A DNA stretch of 64,000 bases from Lophius americanus (lineage: Eukaryota > Chordata > Actinopteri > Lophiiformes > Lophiidae): contig JBBDHG010000019.1 of assembly GCA_037951165.1 (NCBI GenBank), forward strand, positions 8,153,001 through 8,217,000. Direction: 5' to 3'. Made by a program: the position numbers and the translations under genes. This document shows positions 38,559 through 52,700 of this stretch, piece by piece. Under the pieces are notes generated by a model. It was not told the origin of the DNA and did no database searches. It saw only the letters and a program-made list of their open reading frames with translations. How positions within the stretch are numbered: position 1 is the stretch's first letter; each line of letters begins with the position of its first letter.

Positions 38559-41500
38559 ATAATGGTTTGAAGAGAAATACATTACAATAACAAGCCTGAG
38601 AGAACCTTCACTGCTTTTTCAATCTAAAAATGGATGTATAAACACCAGAATAATTAATTATCTTGGGCCAAGTATTACATAAGCTGAGCAATGTAATTGA
38701 AATGATAGCAGGTAGAACAGTACTTAGTTTAGCGTGTGTGTTTTCCTGAGTTGTGAAGATATTACCCAGGAAGACCTTGATCAGCTAATTGTTTTACTGG
38801 TTTCCAGCTTTCCTGGTAATCTGTTTAAACGAGGATCTGTGGGTAAATAAAAGGTACATGGTGATTGGTTTTCAGCCGTTATTACTAGACGTGTGTGTAA
38901 GAACAGTAGCTCGCTGACACAAACGTAAACCTCTCTTTGATTTCCTCGGAGCATGAACATGCGTAAAATGAAAGAGGAACTAGTCGAAAGGGAATGAAAT
39001 GGATAGAGGGAGTAAGATAAGGAGGAAGGAAGAGTATCTGAGAGAATGCTGTGAAAACAGTTTGATGCTGACTGGAGCTGCGTGTTGATGTGTGCAAAGC
39101 TCATATAGTGATTAAGGGAAAAGGAGAGAGACACAGCAGTTCAGCACAGCAGAGTGTGTTTAGTGCTGCTTTGTGTTCGGGAGCCCGGAGAGGCGTACGC
39201 GCCGCTCTCAACAAACAGCAATATCTTCTCTGCTGCCTCACAAGCGAAGGAATTGCGGCTAAGCTAACAGCGTGTCCCTCAGAGGGTTAAAGGAAAGTGT
39301 GTGTAAGCATGTGTCCATGTGTTAAAACCGTTTAATATCTACAGGGTCACAAGAGCATAAGCCTAACTTCCAGTTCACATGCTGTTTATGAAAATCAATA
39401 TTTGAAAGGCATAAAGGGTAATTGCATCTCGAAACACCATGAGAAATCAACACTCGGCTTTGTCGGTAGGAATGTTTATTCAGCCTCTGTAGGATTTAGT
39501 GCATCTCAAACATCCCTGCCTGCCATTATATGGGAAAAGAGATGTTTGAACTTTCAGTGTCCAATCATGACATCCCTATCTGGGATCCACCGGGTTACGG
39601 TACACTCTTGCTCCATCGCGGCAGTTGCGTCAACCAACATGTAGCGACACGTTTCGCACAAATGATGGCCCCCAATGACTTTTTATTGCCTGCTAGGCAA
39701 TAAGCAAACTCGGAGTGACCCGAGCTTGCCCGTCTTGAAAAGAGGAAATTGTATCAGATTCCCACAGTGAGGGGCCAGTTTGCTTTTAGGATTAAGGCTG
39801 GTGTTACTGGGCAGCTGGGGTCGTGTGGAATAAAGAGTCAGAAATACAAGTAAACAAAGTGACTTCCTCCTCTCCTCTCCTCTCGTCTCCTCTCCTCTCC
39901 TCGGTCAGGTCCACTAACTTGTTTTATTGGCTTGAACAAATGACTCATCTGCGAGAAGTTAGTAGTCATAAAACGACATTTGATGGAGTGTCAGAGTTTA
40001 TTTGACTGTCTGACTTTGGGATGAATGTTTTGATTGTTGCCGATTGTGTGCACACATTATCATGTGAACCTGATATTTGTACATATTGTCTCCTTATTTT
40101 CTCGCTCGGCCTGTTTCTCACTGTCTGTGATGACGTTTTATGCCACATTTTGCAGTTGAATTAGATCTTTCTTTCAATATTTCGCTGACGGCTGCTCACA
40201 TGTGGGCATGCCTGCACGACTGCAGACCAGCCCAGAGCGTTACAATGTACCTTGGACACAATTTACATGAAATACGTCTTCATTCATGACAAGCATACAA
40301 GCCCAATTGCCTCTCTCTCCTCTCTCCCATGCCTCTGTCATGCCTTTCCTGAGGAAATCTTTCACATAAAAACACTGGTATCAATAATGTCTCAAATCTC
40401 TTGCATAATAAATTGTCCTCACTTGCACTTTGGGATCACACCATTTAATCTGAACGCAGCAGCCATTCACTTGAAAACAAGAAGAGATTCTACATCATTC
40501 GCTTCAGTGAAGGAGAACAGTTGGAGGGAAATGTATCTTTAGCTGCAATGTTATAATTGTGGCACACTAATGATGTAGACACATTCTCACTGTCTGTTTA
40601 CAGGAAGCGCTCTTTTTTCATTTGTGACTGGCGTGAAAGCCAGATGCCTTTTTCTAATTACTGGTGTTTTCTGAAAGATACAGTTTACACACAATTTTTG
40701 CCGTGTAGAAGTCATGTTTAAGCAGCGTAAGAGAGATTGTAACGAGTAAAGTTATATCTGTCAACATGGTAACGTTATGTTTTTTAAATTTGATTCACAA
40801 TCATTTTTATTTATTATTATAACTTTTCGTGCAGTCTGTTATTTCCTTATATGACATGTGCATTTAAAATTGAAGGTTTTTCTTTCATCCATTCACTCTC
40901 AATTGAAGATTCCGTATGAAAAGTGTCAACTGAGGTCTCCGCTCAGGTTTTCTCGCGCTATGAAGCACCATAATTTGCGCCGCTGTGGTGTTATCATGTT
41001 CTGAAGGAAGAAGCCACTTTTGTCCAATTACTGGATATCGACTTCAGCTTTGGTTTGCAAATGTAAACAATTTAAAATGTGGTAATGAGCTTGCAAAGGC
41101 AATGAAAATGCTAAAAAGTTAATGTGTGAAATAGATGGTTGCGCCTGTTTGCGTTGGCCGGTGTTTTTAAGCCAAGGGAAATTTGTCCGGAATGGTAACA
41201 AATTTGGAATAAGTCACCAGGTTGTGCTCCTGTGTTTGTCTGCTTTCAATTCCACTCCAAATTGCCTGGAATAACACAGAGACACACATGCAGAATAACT
41301 CCAAACTGACACACCCACCCACATACATACGCACATACACACACACACACACGCAGACACACACCCATGCAAGCTCTCTCTGACAGAAAATCCCCTAGTT
41401 CGTAATCATGGCCAGAACAGGTTCACAGGGAATCACAGCGACTCATCGCTGATGTGTCATAACACATTACATCTGGCCAATAAAACAACCTCAAACTATT

Positions 41501-44500
41501 TCCTCATTTTGTCTTTCCATTTCTCTAGCCACTAACTAGACCTCCCTCCTCCTCTCGCTTTGAAGAGGAGCTGAGCTCGGGCCCCAGGAGGCCTCTGATC
41601 AGATAGATGTTAACTTTTAAGGGAAACCCTGATAGCAGGCTAATGGATTAAGATACTCACCTCAGGCAGTGGGTGACCAGAAGATCTTTCTCATGAGCTT
41701 TCCTACTGGAAAACACCACATTTTAACATTTGTATTTGAGAATTTGCTCTAGGATTGATATGAAAGACTGCAATTTGGGCATTCTCTCTTGTGAGAGAAT
41801 GGGAATGGAGGAGGGGGGCAAAGAGGAAGGGTATTAACACTTAGTACGGTGGAGAAGCATTGTTTGGCCCCTTGGCACACATAAGATCACACACAAATAA
41901 GCAACACTCTGTCTCTCACTCACACACACACACAGACCCACGTTTATTTAAGCTTTTGATAAAGAGATTAGCCCAGTCATCCTACGCTCTTAAGCTAGCC
42001 GAGGGGGTCCATGTTCAGGAAATCCTGGCTTTCCTGACACATGGGCTTATAGAGGAACCTGGCTCAAGCAACACTTTAATGATATTAATACAATTCCTAA
42101 TGGTCAGATTAACATGCTTGGCTTTGAATGCTAATGGCAGTGTGGTCAGAACAATATATTTCATTGGAGGGAGAAGAGACACAGAAGAGAGGTGGACCAA
42201 AAAAAGAGAGAAAAATTGAAACAGAACAAGAAGGCGGTGTGATCATGCCAGCTGGGATGTTTTCCCTTTATTATTAGCTCTATCACAGTGGTTGGAGTTC
42301 AGCTTAGAGCTACAAACAGCAAAGTGCTAATTTTGGCCTCCAAAGAGGATAAGGATAAATAGCTTGCTGCCAGTTTGCCATATGGTCCTCTGACGATAAT
42401 ATTGTGTCAGGAATATTTTCACCCTCCACGCATTCAGTACACACACACACACACACACACTCGTATATCCGAGATGTATTTTTCTAATTATATTTAATAA
42501 TGATAATAATAATAATAATGCATTTAATTTATATCGCACTTTACATTTGGATCAAATCTCAAAGTGCTAAAATAGGGGTTCAGCAGCAAAACGCAGAGTT
42601 TTAGAAATAAAATTATCCTATTTAAGACGAATTGGAAAACCGGAGAAGATGTTTAAAGGTCACTAAAAGTCCCAGAATTTGTGTTCACTTTGTACATTTA
42701 AATTCCTTCAAAGAATGGAGGCATATGTCATACGGAAACAGTCCTACTCAGATGGAGGCTGCTGTGGCCATGACAAGCTTTTTGATCCACTATAGCTTCC
42801 AGCTGCAAGGTAACACTTGGCCTCTTCTTTAATCTTCTACAACTTGGTTTATATTCCCACTTGTAAATGTGAGCTCTGTAGGGGAATAAAAATGAGGCTC
42901 TCTTTCTTCCTACCCATCAATACACATGCATGTTTCACATGGAAGCGCAACACACACTATGGCAACGACTCTCCATTATTCTCTCACTCTCTCTCCCTCA
43001 AATTGAAATAATTCAATTTATGGACACAGTTCCAGACCTCCCTAGCTAAGACCATTATGCACGGAGCCCCCCCCTTTTTCTAACAAAAGAACGGGAGAAT
43101 TTACCAGCCGGCTCTCCAAACAACACCCACACAAAGCCAATTTCATGCCAGGAAAACACCAGCAGAAGCACCAGTTTGTGACCAAACCGACATCCCTGTG
43201 TTTTCTATTTAAATCGTTGAATATGGGTCAGTGCTGCTTTAATTTTAGTTAGGGTTATTCCATCAAGATAATCTAAGCTCTGGCATTAAAACATGACTTC
43301 CACATAGGTGTTCACTCAATTAAAAGTGAAAGTGTGAATAATATCAGATCTCTCTGATTGGCAACTGTCCCCCATGGTTTAGTCACAGGTTTATCCCTCG
43401 CTCAAATGTTATGTCTTAGTTTAGGTGATGATGAGTAAAAAGTATAAAGATGTGAAATACCACATTTGAGGGTATTCTAGGGTTTCTAGTTATCATTAAT
43501 ACTTATAGAATATACAGCCTTATTGATGAAAAATATATTTTTTTAATAGTTATTTATTTGTCGTAGATATGTTTTTGCACACTTCATTTCAATTGACTAG
43601 ATTGTTCTTGCTTATATTTCCACTTATCCTTTTGACACTTGAATGTAACTGCTGCCACAGAACAATTTCCTGTAAAGGGTCAATTAAGTACCTATGTATC
43701 CATCTATCTATCTATAACCTGTGATGCAGGAAGTGGAAGAAAAAAGGTGGCTGCGTGTCAACTGGGCCAAAGCTTGACCTAGGACTGACCCAGACCAAAC
43801 ATGCTGCCCCCTGAGGCCCAACACCCCCTGGTCCTTTTGACATGGATACCTGCTATAGGGATTTTACTGAGTGATAAAGACCTCAGCTAAGAGTTTAGAG
43901 AGTGACTAGGGAAGATAACAAATACCTGTAGGTAAACACAAGAGCAGCAGGGTGGGCTGCGGAGCAGCATTGGCGTTTACTTTGCGTGTTTGCAGACTAA
44001 GACAAGGCATGCCACTTGCTGTACACACATTCATGAACACACACATTTGGATGTAACCCGATCAACCATTCACACTCCGTGCCAATGAAACTAAAAGAGA
44101 TGAGCAGGAACAGCAGGCTGAGATTCCAGTGGCGATAACCTTTGAGTAAGGGAGAAAAGGCTGAAGTTGTGGTGTTGAAAACCTGCTCAAACACACACAA
44201 TAACACACACACAAGGATGTATAGTAGACACGCTAGCTACAGAGGCAGGCCAAGTCTTTCTTCGACTGATATTGTCTTTAGTGGGAGAGAGGTCATACTT
44301 TTACAGGAAGTCACCCCCAGAGAGGGCTGCCTCCCTCAGGAAGTGACTGTGTGGCGAGCGCCCCGGTGTCCACAGGGGGCATATCACTCCCGTCCACATG
44401 GACTCACGCTCCATAGTAAGTAAGCCTGCTAACAACCCACTCACTTCCCCTTCCTCTGCCCATGTCCAGAAAGCCTTATCAGGGCTACATGTGTGGAGGC

Positions 44501-47500
44501 TGATAGGACTACAAATCCCCCACATCCCCACACCACATCCTGTGCCTATCAAGGACACATTGACAAGGATGCGGAAGTGGAGACATAGTATCACTTTGGA
44601 GGGAGAATTTATGAAGTCAATTTGATATTTCAGCTTGTGTAACAGAGGGGGTTTTGTGAGAGGGAAGAGTGGATAGAGGCTGTGGGAGAAGCTTCAAAAA
44701 AATCACATACGCTCGAAAACTTTAGCTTGTTTACCCTGTTTACTCATTAAAAACAGCTAAATCCCTAAAATGTCAATGTATCAACCAACTGTGTAAGTTG
44801 AGTGGGCTGTTTACCTGATAATGACTTATCCTGTTTTCCCAAACACCTCTTCCATAAGCCATGTCTGTGATCGCAGATCATATTTCCTTCCTTCGTGGCG
44901 CTAAAACCTTCTGTTATTGTGGGGGGAAAAAATCTCACTGGAAGCTATGGCGCTATTATGAGGCTATGCCAGCCAACGCAGAGTTAGCGCGTCGTGCATT
45001 ACCTGACAACATACTGCAGAGGGCTGGAGCCGATAGGTTAGCAGGAGTGGGAAAATCCTTCTGTATTAAAGTGTCGGGGTAGTAACATGTGGTGAAATGC
45101 ACACACGGTCTGCAAAAACTGCACCCGCTAACTCTGTAAAGTAAACTTCATTTGCTTTATGGAAGTATGCTTTCCAAACATGAATGCATGATTAGAGACA
45201 GAAGAGATGGAGGGTTTGTACCAAAATTATACATTTCCATTTAATTTTGGTTCATTAAACTGGTGGTTTTGATACATTGGTCGGAGTTAAGTGAAGCCGC
45301 GCTGGAAGATAATTTGACAAAATTTAGCTCATCGGTTGAGATGATATCAATTTAATGGGTGTGTTTTGAGTCAACTCCTGTTGGCATAAGTGATACTGTG
45401 ATGTTAGAGGCTAGTAGAGGGCTCCTGAGAGTAAGGGAGCCATATTTATGCTTAAAAATAACATAAATATTACTATTTTGGAGAATCATAGTTGTTCCAC
45501 TGTGTTGTGAGTTCACAACAAAGTTGAAATAGAATGTTTCCACTTCGGTTTTGCTCAAAGTTCCCTTCTTTTTGTTGGGCTTTTGAACTCCCTTCAGCAC
45601 ATCGGCTGACTTTTGGAAAGGACCGCCGTGGCATTGTGCTGTTAAGTGCCCTTAGCCTTTGTAACAGTCCTTGTCCTCCCTGCTTTCCCTTCCCCCCTTC
45701 CCGTCATCTTCCATAGTCCATTTCAGTCTCTCTCCCCCCCCCCCCCCTTGTGTCTTGGTGTTCGTAGTGTGCAAAGTTTGAATGAAGCCTCTTAAGTCGA
45801 AAGTATCAAAAACCATCAGAGATGCAGCAAAACAGTTGCGATGAATTGAGTAAGAAAACAACAAACGAAGTGTGATATAAGGAATCATTCTATTTGAGCA
45901 TTTGTGTGTGTGAGTGAGTGAGTGAGTAAGTGAGTGAGTGAGTGAAGGAGTGAGTGAGTGAGTGTGTGTGAGTTTGAGGACTTCCCTTCACCGAGTTTGT
46001 GGGCCCCACTCATGAGTGTTCCCTTTTTAACCCAGTCTGGCCTTCTATCTTCAGTTTAGAAAAGAGAAAGCAGCAACAAAAGCAAGAGGGGAAGAAAATC
46101 AATACTTACACAGCAAAAGTGCTCAACATGAAAGAGTGAATTCATCACCCTACACTTTCATTTTCGCTGGTGCCGTCTGTCTCCTTCTCCCTCTCATTCT
46201 TTTCTCTCGACTGATCTGGAAGTGAGAATAAAAGGTGCTTGTTGTTATGTGTGTGTGCGTGAGTGTGTGTGTCTGTGCATGAAGGCATACTGGAATTTAA
46301 TGTTGTGCCGGTGCCCCACGCTTGAGGCAGTTTCCAGCGTGTCAGGCAGCCTGTGGTGATGACCCTTTACGGGAAAATGGCACAGAGAGAGCAGTCACAT
46401 TTACACTGACATTTTTGCCATCACCTATGGCTATGTCAACAGGCCTGACCCTCTCACCCCCCCCCAGCCTCCCACCTCTCTCTCTCTCATAACCAACAGT
46501 CGTCGGGCCTCAGCCATGACAAAAACACATAGAATAATAGAAATAGAAATAAAAAAATAAATAAAAAAACAGAAATAAACCTGATGAAAATGTGTATTTC
46601 ATTGAAAATAGTCAATTTTAATTAGATAAGTTAAATTTTTTGGTAAAGAATGCTTTTAGAAAACTTTTTTTTTGTTGTATCAAGTAACATTATTCTGTTT
46701 AGTAAATCCTCACATGCTCATATATGCCAGAAAAAAAAATGCTACTTTTCGAATTGGACTTTCTCTATAATGGTTAATGCCTCCTCCAAGTGGGCTCTTT
46801 GACATGTGGTGTCCCCCAAGGCTCCATTGTTGGCCCATTACTCTTTAGCATATAGATGCTGCAACTAAGTCATATATTAAACAGGTTACCTCAAGTGGCA
46901 CACATTTTTCAATAAGTTGCAATGGACTTTAAAGAGTTAAGTCAACAATTAAAAACTATTTTTAAGTATATTTGACTGATGTCTAAGTCTTCTCTTTGAC
47001 ATCTGTACACCAACATAAACAAATGGATAAACATGCACAAACACAGACTTCCATTCAGCAAGCGCATCAACAATGCTCTCTATCCTACTGAGCAAATGCA
47101 AAATTATTCCCAGATCTGAGGCTTTGACAATTGCTTTTAATTAACTCTGAAACATGATTATTTATGTGTGCTTTGTTTCTTCTTGTGTTATTAGTTAAAC
47201 ACATTTTCCGTCTCTGGCTTCCCGATCTCTTCCTCATCAGATCACCACAGATTCAATAATTACTCTAAACTTTGCTGAGATTCTCACAACAAGATGTCTC
47301 CAGTGTGCTTTAATTACGCAGAACCTTGGCAAATGACTCACCAGTTACTGTCATTACTGAATCTGTCAGTGTTGATTCACAAAACTGTCATCATTCAAAG
47401 TAAGCAGCTTTGTGATCACAAATCACTCGTTATTCACTGTAATTACTTGAGTGGAATTGTCTTTGATTACAGGAAGCAATCACTTAGCCCTCCACGTATT

Positions 47501-49701
47501 CTGAACCTGGGAAGCTCTTTTCTCTCTTTTACAATGATGTCAACCATCCTTATCTACCTATTCTACTAGAGTCTGTTTTATAAACATACATCTATGCGTC
47601 AGAGCTGTATGATCCAAATGCTTTTAGCCCTAGTCTCGAACAAAGATCTGAAAATATTGGAGTGTCTCTCTTGCAAAGGCAGGAAGGGGAGTCTAGACTA
47701 GCCATATTGTTGTGTCGACAGCGCATGTCATTATCCGCTGAATAGTCGAGGGGATTTCTCTCTGACTCTCCTCCTACTCAGGAATAAAGGGGAGGCGAAG
47801 CAGCATTGGTCACAGAGAGTGTTTTGTATTAAAATAAGTGTGTATGTGTGTGTGTGTTGGTTTAAAATACTTGGGTTGTCATTATTGGAACGTTGCCTCG
47901 TTGAAGATTCTCAGAAATTTCTCCATATGATTGTTTTCAAGCGTGTGTCTGAATTTGATGCAGTTAAAGGAGGGAGACTTTTGAAAAAGTGCCCCTACTT
48001 TGGAATTGTATTGCAAGGAATGTTCAAGATATTTGCAGGTGGGAGGGGCCTCTATGGCTATGCAAAGCGAACCCCCCACTGCCCGCAAGCTCTACTCCCC
48101 TTCCCCAAATGTAGAGCTTATGAATGGCCTGAATACAATAAACGCCGCTTTTTTCTCCCCCCTCTCCCCCTTTCGAGTCCTTCTTTACCTCTCTGAGGAT
48201 TTCTGGGAATGTGATGTATGTGTGTGTGTGTGTTTTGAAGAGTGTGTGCTTATGTGTCTATCAGTGGAAGTAAAGAGTGAGAATGAAAGCACTTTAGTGA
48301 ATGTACATCAGCATGCGTGTGTGTTTTATGTATCATGTCTTTTTGAGTGTGTGTTTGTGTGCGCTTGTGCATCTGTGAGTTGAGGGGGGTGGGTTCTCGC
48401 CTTCTAGTATGAGGTGTGTGTGGGACCCACGTGGAACAGGATAGCAGGTCCCTGAGGCCTGGGCCTTGCCTCAGCAGCACACCCAGGGTCATGTGAGCTT
48501 TTCTGGGGTGTGAAACTTAAGGAGTGGCCCATGAGAGATCAGCTGCAGGTCACTTGCAGTCGCATTGAAAGAAACCCATTCTCTTTTTCTTCAAACATAT
48601 AATTCATAGAATAAATGCACTGTCATGAACTCAAGACGACCAGTCACCATTCTCTCTCGCTCGCGGTCCATCCACGGCCAATAAAACCTTGCAAAAACAT
48701 TTCTAAGTATCCTCCAAAAGCATTTACTCCTCTGTGAATCATTCTCCACACAGGGCTATACACACGATATCTTGTACAAAGCTGATATTCATAACCTTTA
48801 TTTCTCAAGTCAGCAGTGCTTCTATGAAGCCATTTTTAGAAAGCTAAACGTCATAATTCTGTTGCATGGCCGGAGAAGCCATGTGTCTGACAAGATTACT
48901 GTTTGCACATGACTAACCGGCGAATCCATGGCTATTAATGTGCCAGGCAGCAGAAAAATGGCTGACACCTCAGAACGGCACATGTGCCCGTGTAGAGGGG
49001 GCAGGTAGTACCAATCTCTGTCTTATGCTGAGAGATGGTTGATAATCAGATCATAACAGATTAGCCTAGATACAGCTTGATAATGTCAGGTTGCGCCTTG
49101 AGTAGGAAATCTGGAGAGGTGGTAAAGTAGAGGTAGAGCAGGAATAGAGGAAGCATCCTTAGTGTGATAGTACTTAGAAATGAGGATATCAAACAATGTT
49201 AAGCCATGAAATATAATGTACAGCTGTCCATTTGATTTATAAAAAAACACCATCCAAAGTGAGGAACAATAACAGTGCACACTTTTACATTTCCAACATT
49301 GCGTGTTCCAACCGCACACTGCAACAGACAGAGGCGAATCTTGGAGAGGGAAGTTATAAAGTAGGTAGCAGAGGGAGGCAGGAATGAAACATGAAATGGC
49401 AAAAACTCTGAAACAGAAGTCATTGAGGCTGAATGAGCATCCAAGTAACTGTCTGTTTGGCTAATGCTAACGAAGCTGGTGAAAGGCATGAAGAAAGCTA
49501 ACCTAGTTTTTACGTCATTATCCCACAGTGTCTGCGTATGTTTGTGTGCGAGTGTGTATTTGTGTATACAACGTGTGAGGGGACTGATAAAATATTCCTT
49601 CCCTTGGTTGGCCCCAGGGCATTTCAACTGCCCCTGGCTCCTTCCAGTCACTGGCCTGCTCCCTAATTGCCACACATACACTCACACACACACACACACA
49701 C

Positions 49702-49793
<92 letters not shown>

Positions 49794-52700
49794 ATACACT
49801 CAAACCCACACAGACACACACACTGGCTGCAACATTGAGAGCTTACAAGTATAAAGACAGACACAAACGTACAGACGAATGCACATCCACGCATGCATGC
49901 ATTCCTCCCACACGAACATGCTCCCCCACTGTCACCACCTCTCATTCACCCCCGCACCCTCCCAGCCCGTCTTCTAACTAGTTGCAAAGATGTTGTCATG
50001 GCCGATCAGTCGGCCAGACCCAGAGATGTGCCTGTAGCTTTCCTTGTGGGGAGACTGGAGCTTGCTAGTCTAGCTGCCCCATGCTGTATGTATGCAGCCC
50101 TGGGTTACAGCCTGCTAATGAACTTAATGAGCCTGGCAGCCTCTGCATGGAGAGTGACGGACTGGTTCATTTGCTGACTGGCTTTTATGACTACTGGAGT
50201 AAGGACTTGTTGATTGGCTAACTAATGGCTGACTAACAAGGTAGCTCTATGACTGACTGGTTTGGTGGCTTTAAAGGTTGTTTAGCTTACTGTCTGACTA
50301 GACTGTTTACTGGTTGACAGGGGGGACTGCTGCTTACAGACCTATGTGAGAGGCCATATTGCCCGTATAATGTAGTATTAGAGGCATAATTGAGTCTATT
50401 TCTACACTTGTGCAGATACATCTGTATTAGGTTCTTCAGGTGGATACATTTTGGGAGACCTCTGCATACACAGTTTGTTTATTTTATTTATTTATTTTCT
50501 TTTTTATAATGTTGTGGGAAATTCCATATAATGGACTGTAACAATAACAATAAATGGGACAGCTTTAACCTCTATGGCTCATTTCCAGACAGTTGACAGT
50601 AGGCACCCTTAAAATAAATAACAATATATATGTAATATGTGATTCCCCTCCCAACCTTAACAAATAACTTTTGGAGGGGAGTGTTACAACATGCAAGCAC
50701 ATATCCCATTTAAGTAGTAGCATCAATGCAGTTTGTGAGATGAAAACAACATTAACGGTAATCACTTAATATCACATACAAAATGCAAGCAGTTAGTGAA
50801 GATTGAGGAGCAGAATCCAGAATCCATGATATGGTATCCACGGTATTTTATGTATTCTAAAATACCGACTTCAAATGCCAGAGCAGAGGACAACAATTAA
50901 CATGTACTGTCTGCTTCTTTGTTGAAGACCATCTCTTCCCTCTACATTTTTTTTCTCCTCCTTCCTCAGCCACCTCACTGTATTGAATTTCTAAATTCTT
51001 TCAAATATTCAAAATCATTTCCTCTGTTGCTTCCCCTCTAACCCCTCTCTCATTCCCTATCTACACCACTATTCTGCCTGTCTCAAGCTGAAGTAACACC
51101 ATTGACATTTCCCCAACATGGCTGCCAGACACAGCTTTAACACCTCTTCTTGCTTCAACCATCTTCATTGCCACAGTTTCTCTCTTTTCTCTCCTCCCAC
51201 CTCTTCCCTCGTTTGCAGGGGCCAAGGCGGTGCAGAAATAAGCCCCAGAGCTTGCAGCGGTGATTGGTATCAAATTACAGAGAAAATGGAAATGCCAATA
51301 AAATTGACGGCCCTTCTTCAACCCTCCTTCCTTTCCCACCTCTAGGTAAAGTAAGTGTCTATAGGTCAGACTTACTTAGAAGTATTTTAAGAGAAGAGAG
51401 AAAAAAAAGAAAATTCAGAGGGGCAGGGGTTGCCCCTTTTGGTTTACCACTTGAGTGACAGGTGACAAAATGATCAGAATTAGATTAAAACCCATAAAAT
51501 AGGGGGCAGATCAACTTATATACCCTCATAACTCATTTTGTTCAAACACTGAACTGAGATCCTGGCTGTGATAAACATTCAAAACATCCTTTTTCTCTAT
51601 GACTATTACAAATCTTACAGATTGTAGTTGCATAGAGTTTTATTAACCATGTATGAAAAGATACGATGTTGTCCTAAAAGTCTGCCTATCTAGTGCAGCA
51701 TAAAGCTTTACTATATGGGGCAGCAGCAACATAAAGGTTAGAGAGCAGGCTTATGACTTGTTCGATCACTGAACCAGAAAGAGCACCTGCCGAGGAGAGA
51801 GAACATTTTATCCAATGATTCCCCTTAAATAAAGGTCAAAGAAAAAAAGAAACCCATACAGCTGGCCTTAAATGATGTATAAAGAAGAAGCCCTGTGATC
51901 AAAGAGCTTAAAGGCAAATCCTTGATAGAGTTCTCTGTGGTCATCCACACTTTTATAACTCATTCTGTGTATTTCTCTCCCTTGTTTTCCCTTCTCCGTT
52001 TCCCTCTCTCCCCATGCTTCTCACGATTTCTCACCTCCCGTGCGTGCCTACTCGCCCACTCTCGCCGACTCGCATGCATACTCAGTCATTCGCTCAGTCA
52101 CTCACTCGCTCATGATCTGAGCTGGTACTCTGGCCGCTTGCTTCTGTTTTCCCAACTCGCATGGGACCAGCCCCTAGGTTTGTTATTGTAGGCTTTGCTG
52201 AACATGAGCCGGTCTTTACAACGGATTGAAAGCATTTGCTTCCAATGAAAATCTGGTCTTAGATTACAGGGCCTTGGCTCGGCTTGGCTCACCTCGTCTT
52301 TTCCAGCAGGCAGAGAGATGTTGGGAGGAGAGAGACATAGGGGTGGGTGTATTTTAGCCCTGAAACAGTAGGCAGAAAGAAACCCACTTGTTAAGCTCCA
52401 GCTTCAGTTGTCCTGGGCCTTTTGCAACATGAGTGTGTTTTTATATGGAGAGAGATCTAGGAGCGGATTGTAAGGTATACATTTACCGAGTCTGTATGGG
52501 GTTTTGTATGGTCGGTTTAAAATCACTTAATGTATCAGTACATTTACTAATTTGACCGCCTCAGCAGTTCTCACTCTCGGACATGAATATTTGCTGTTTT
52601 TTTCCCTTTCTTGTTAACCGAATGCATTTAGATTTTGTCAAAGTCACCCAAGGCTCCACGATTTTGTGTTTTCAAAATATTATGAACTTTTTCAAAAGCT

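Noticed and set aside
49199..49681. 160-codon open frame on the minus strand, the longest in the window
   Set aside because: It lies in intron 7 next to a CA repeat, shows no domain or family similarity I recognise, and has no splice or promoter context.
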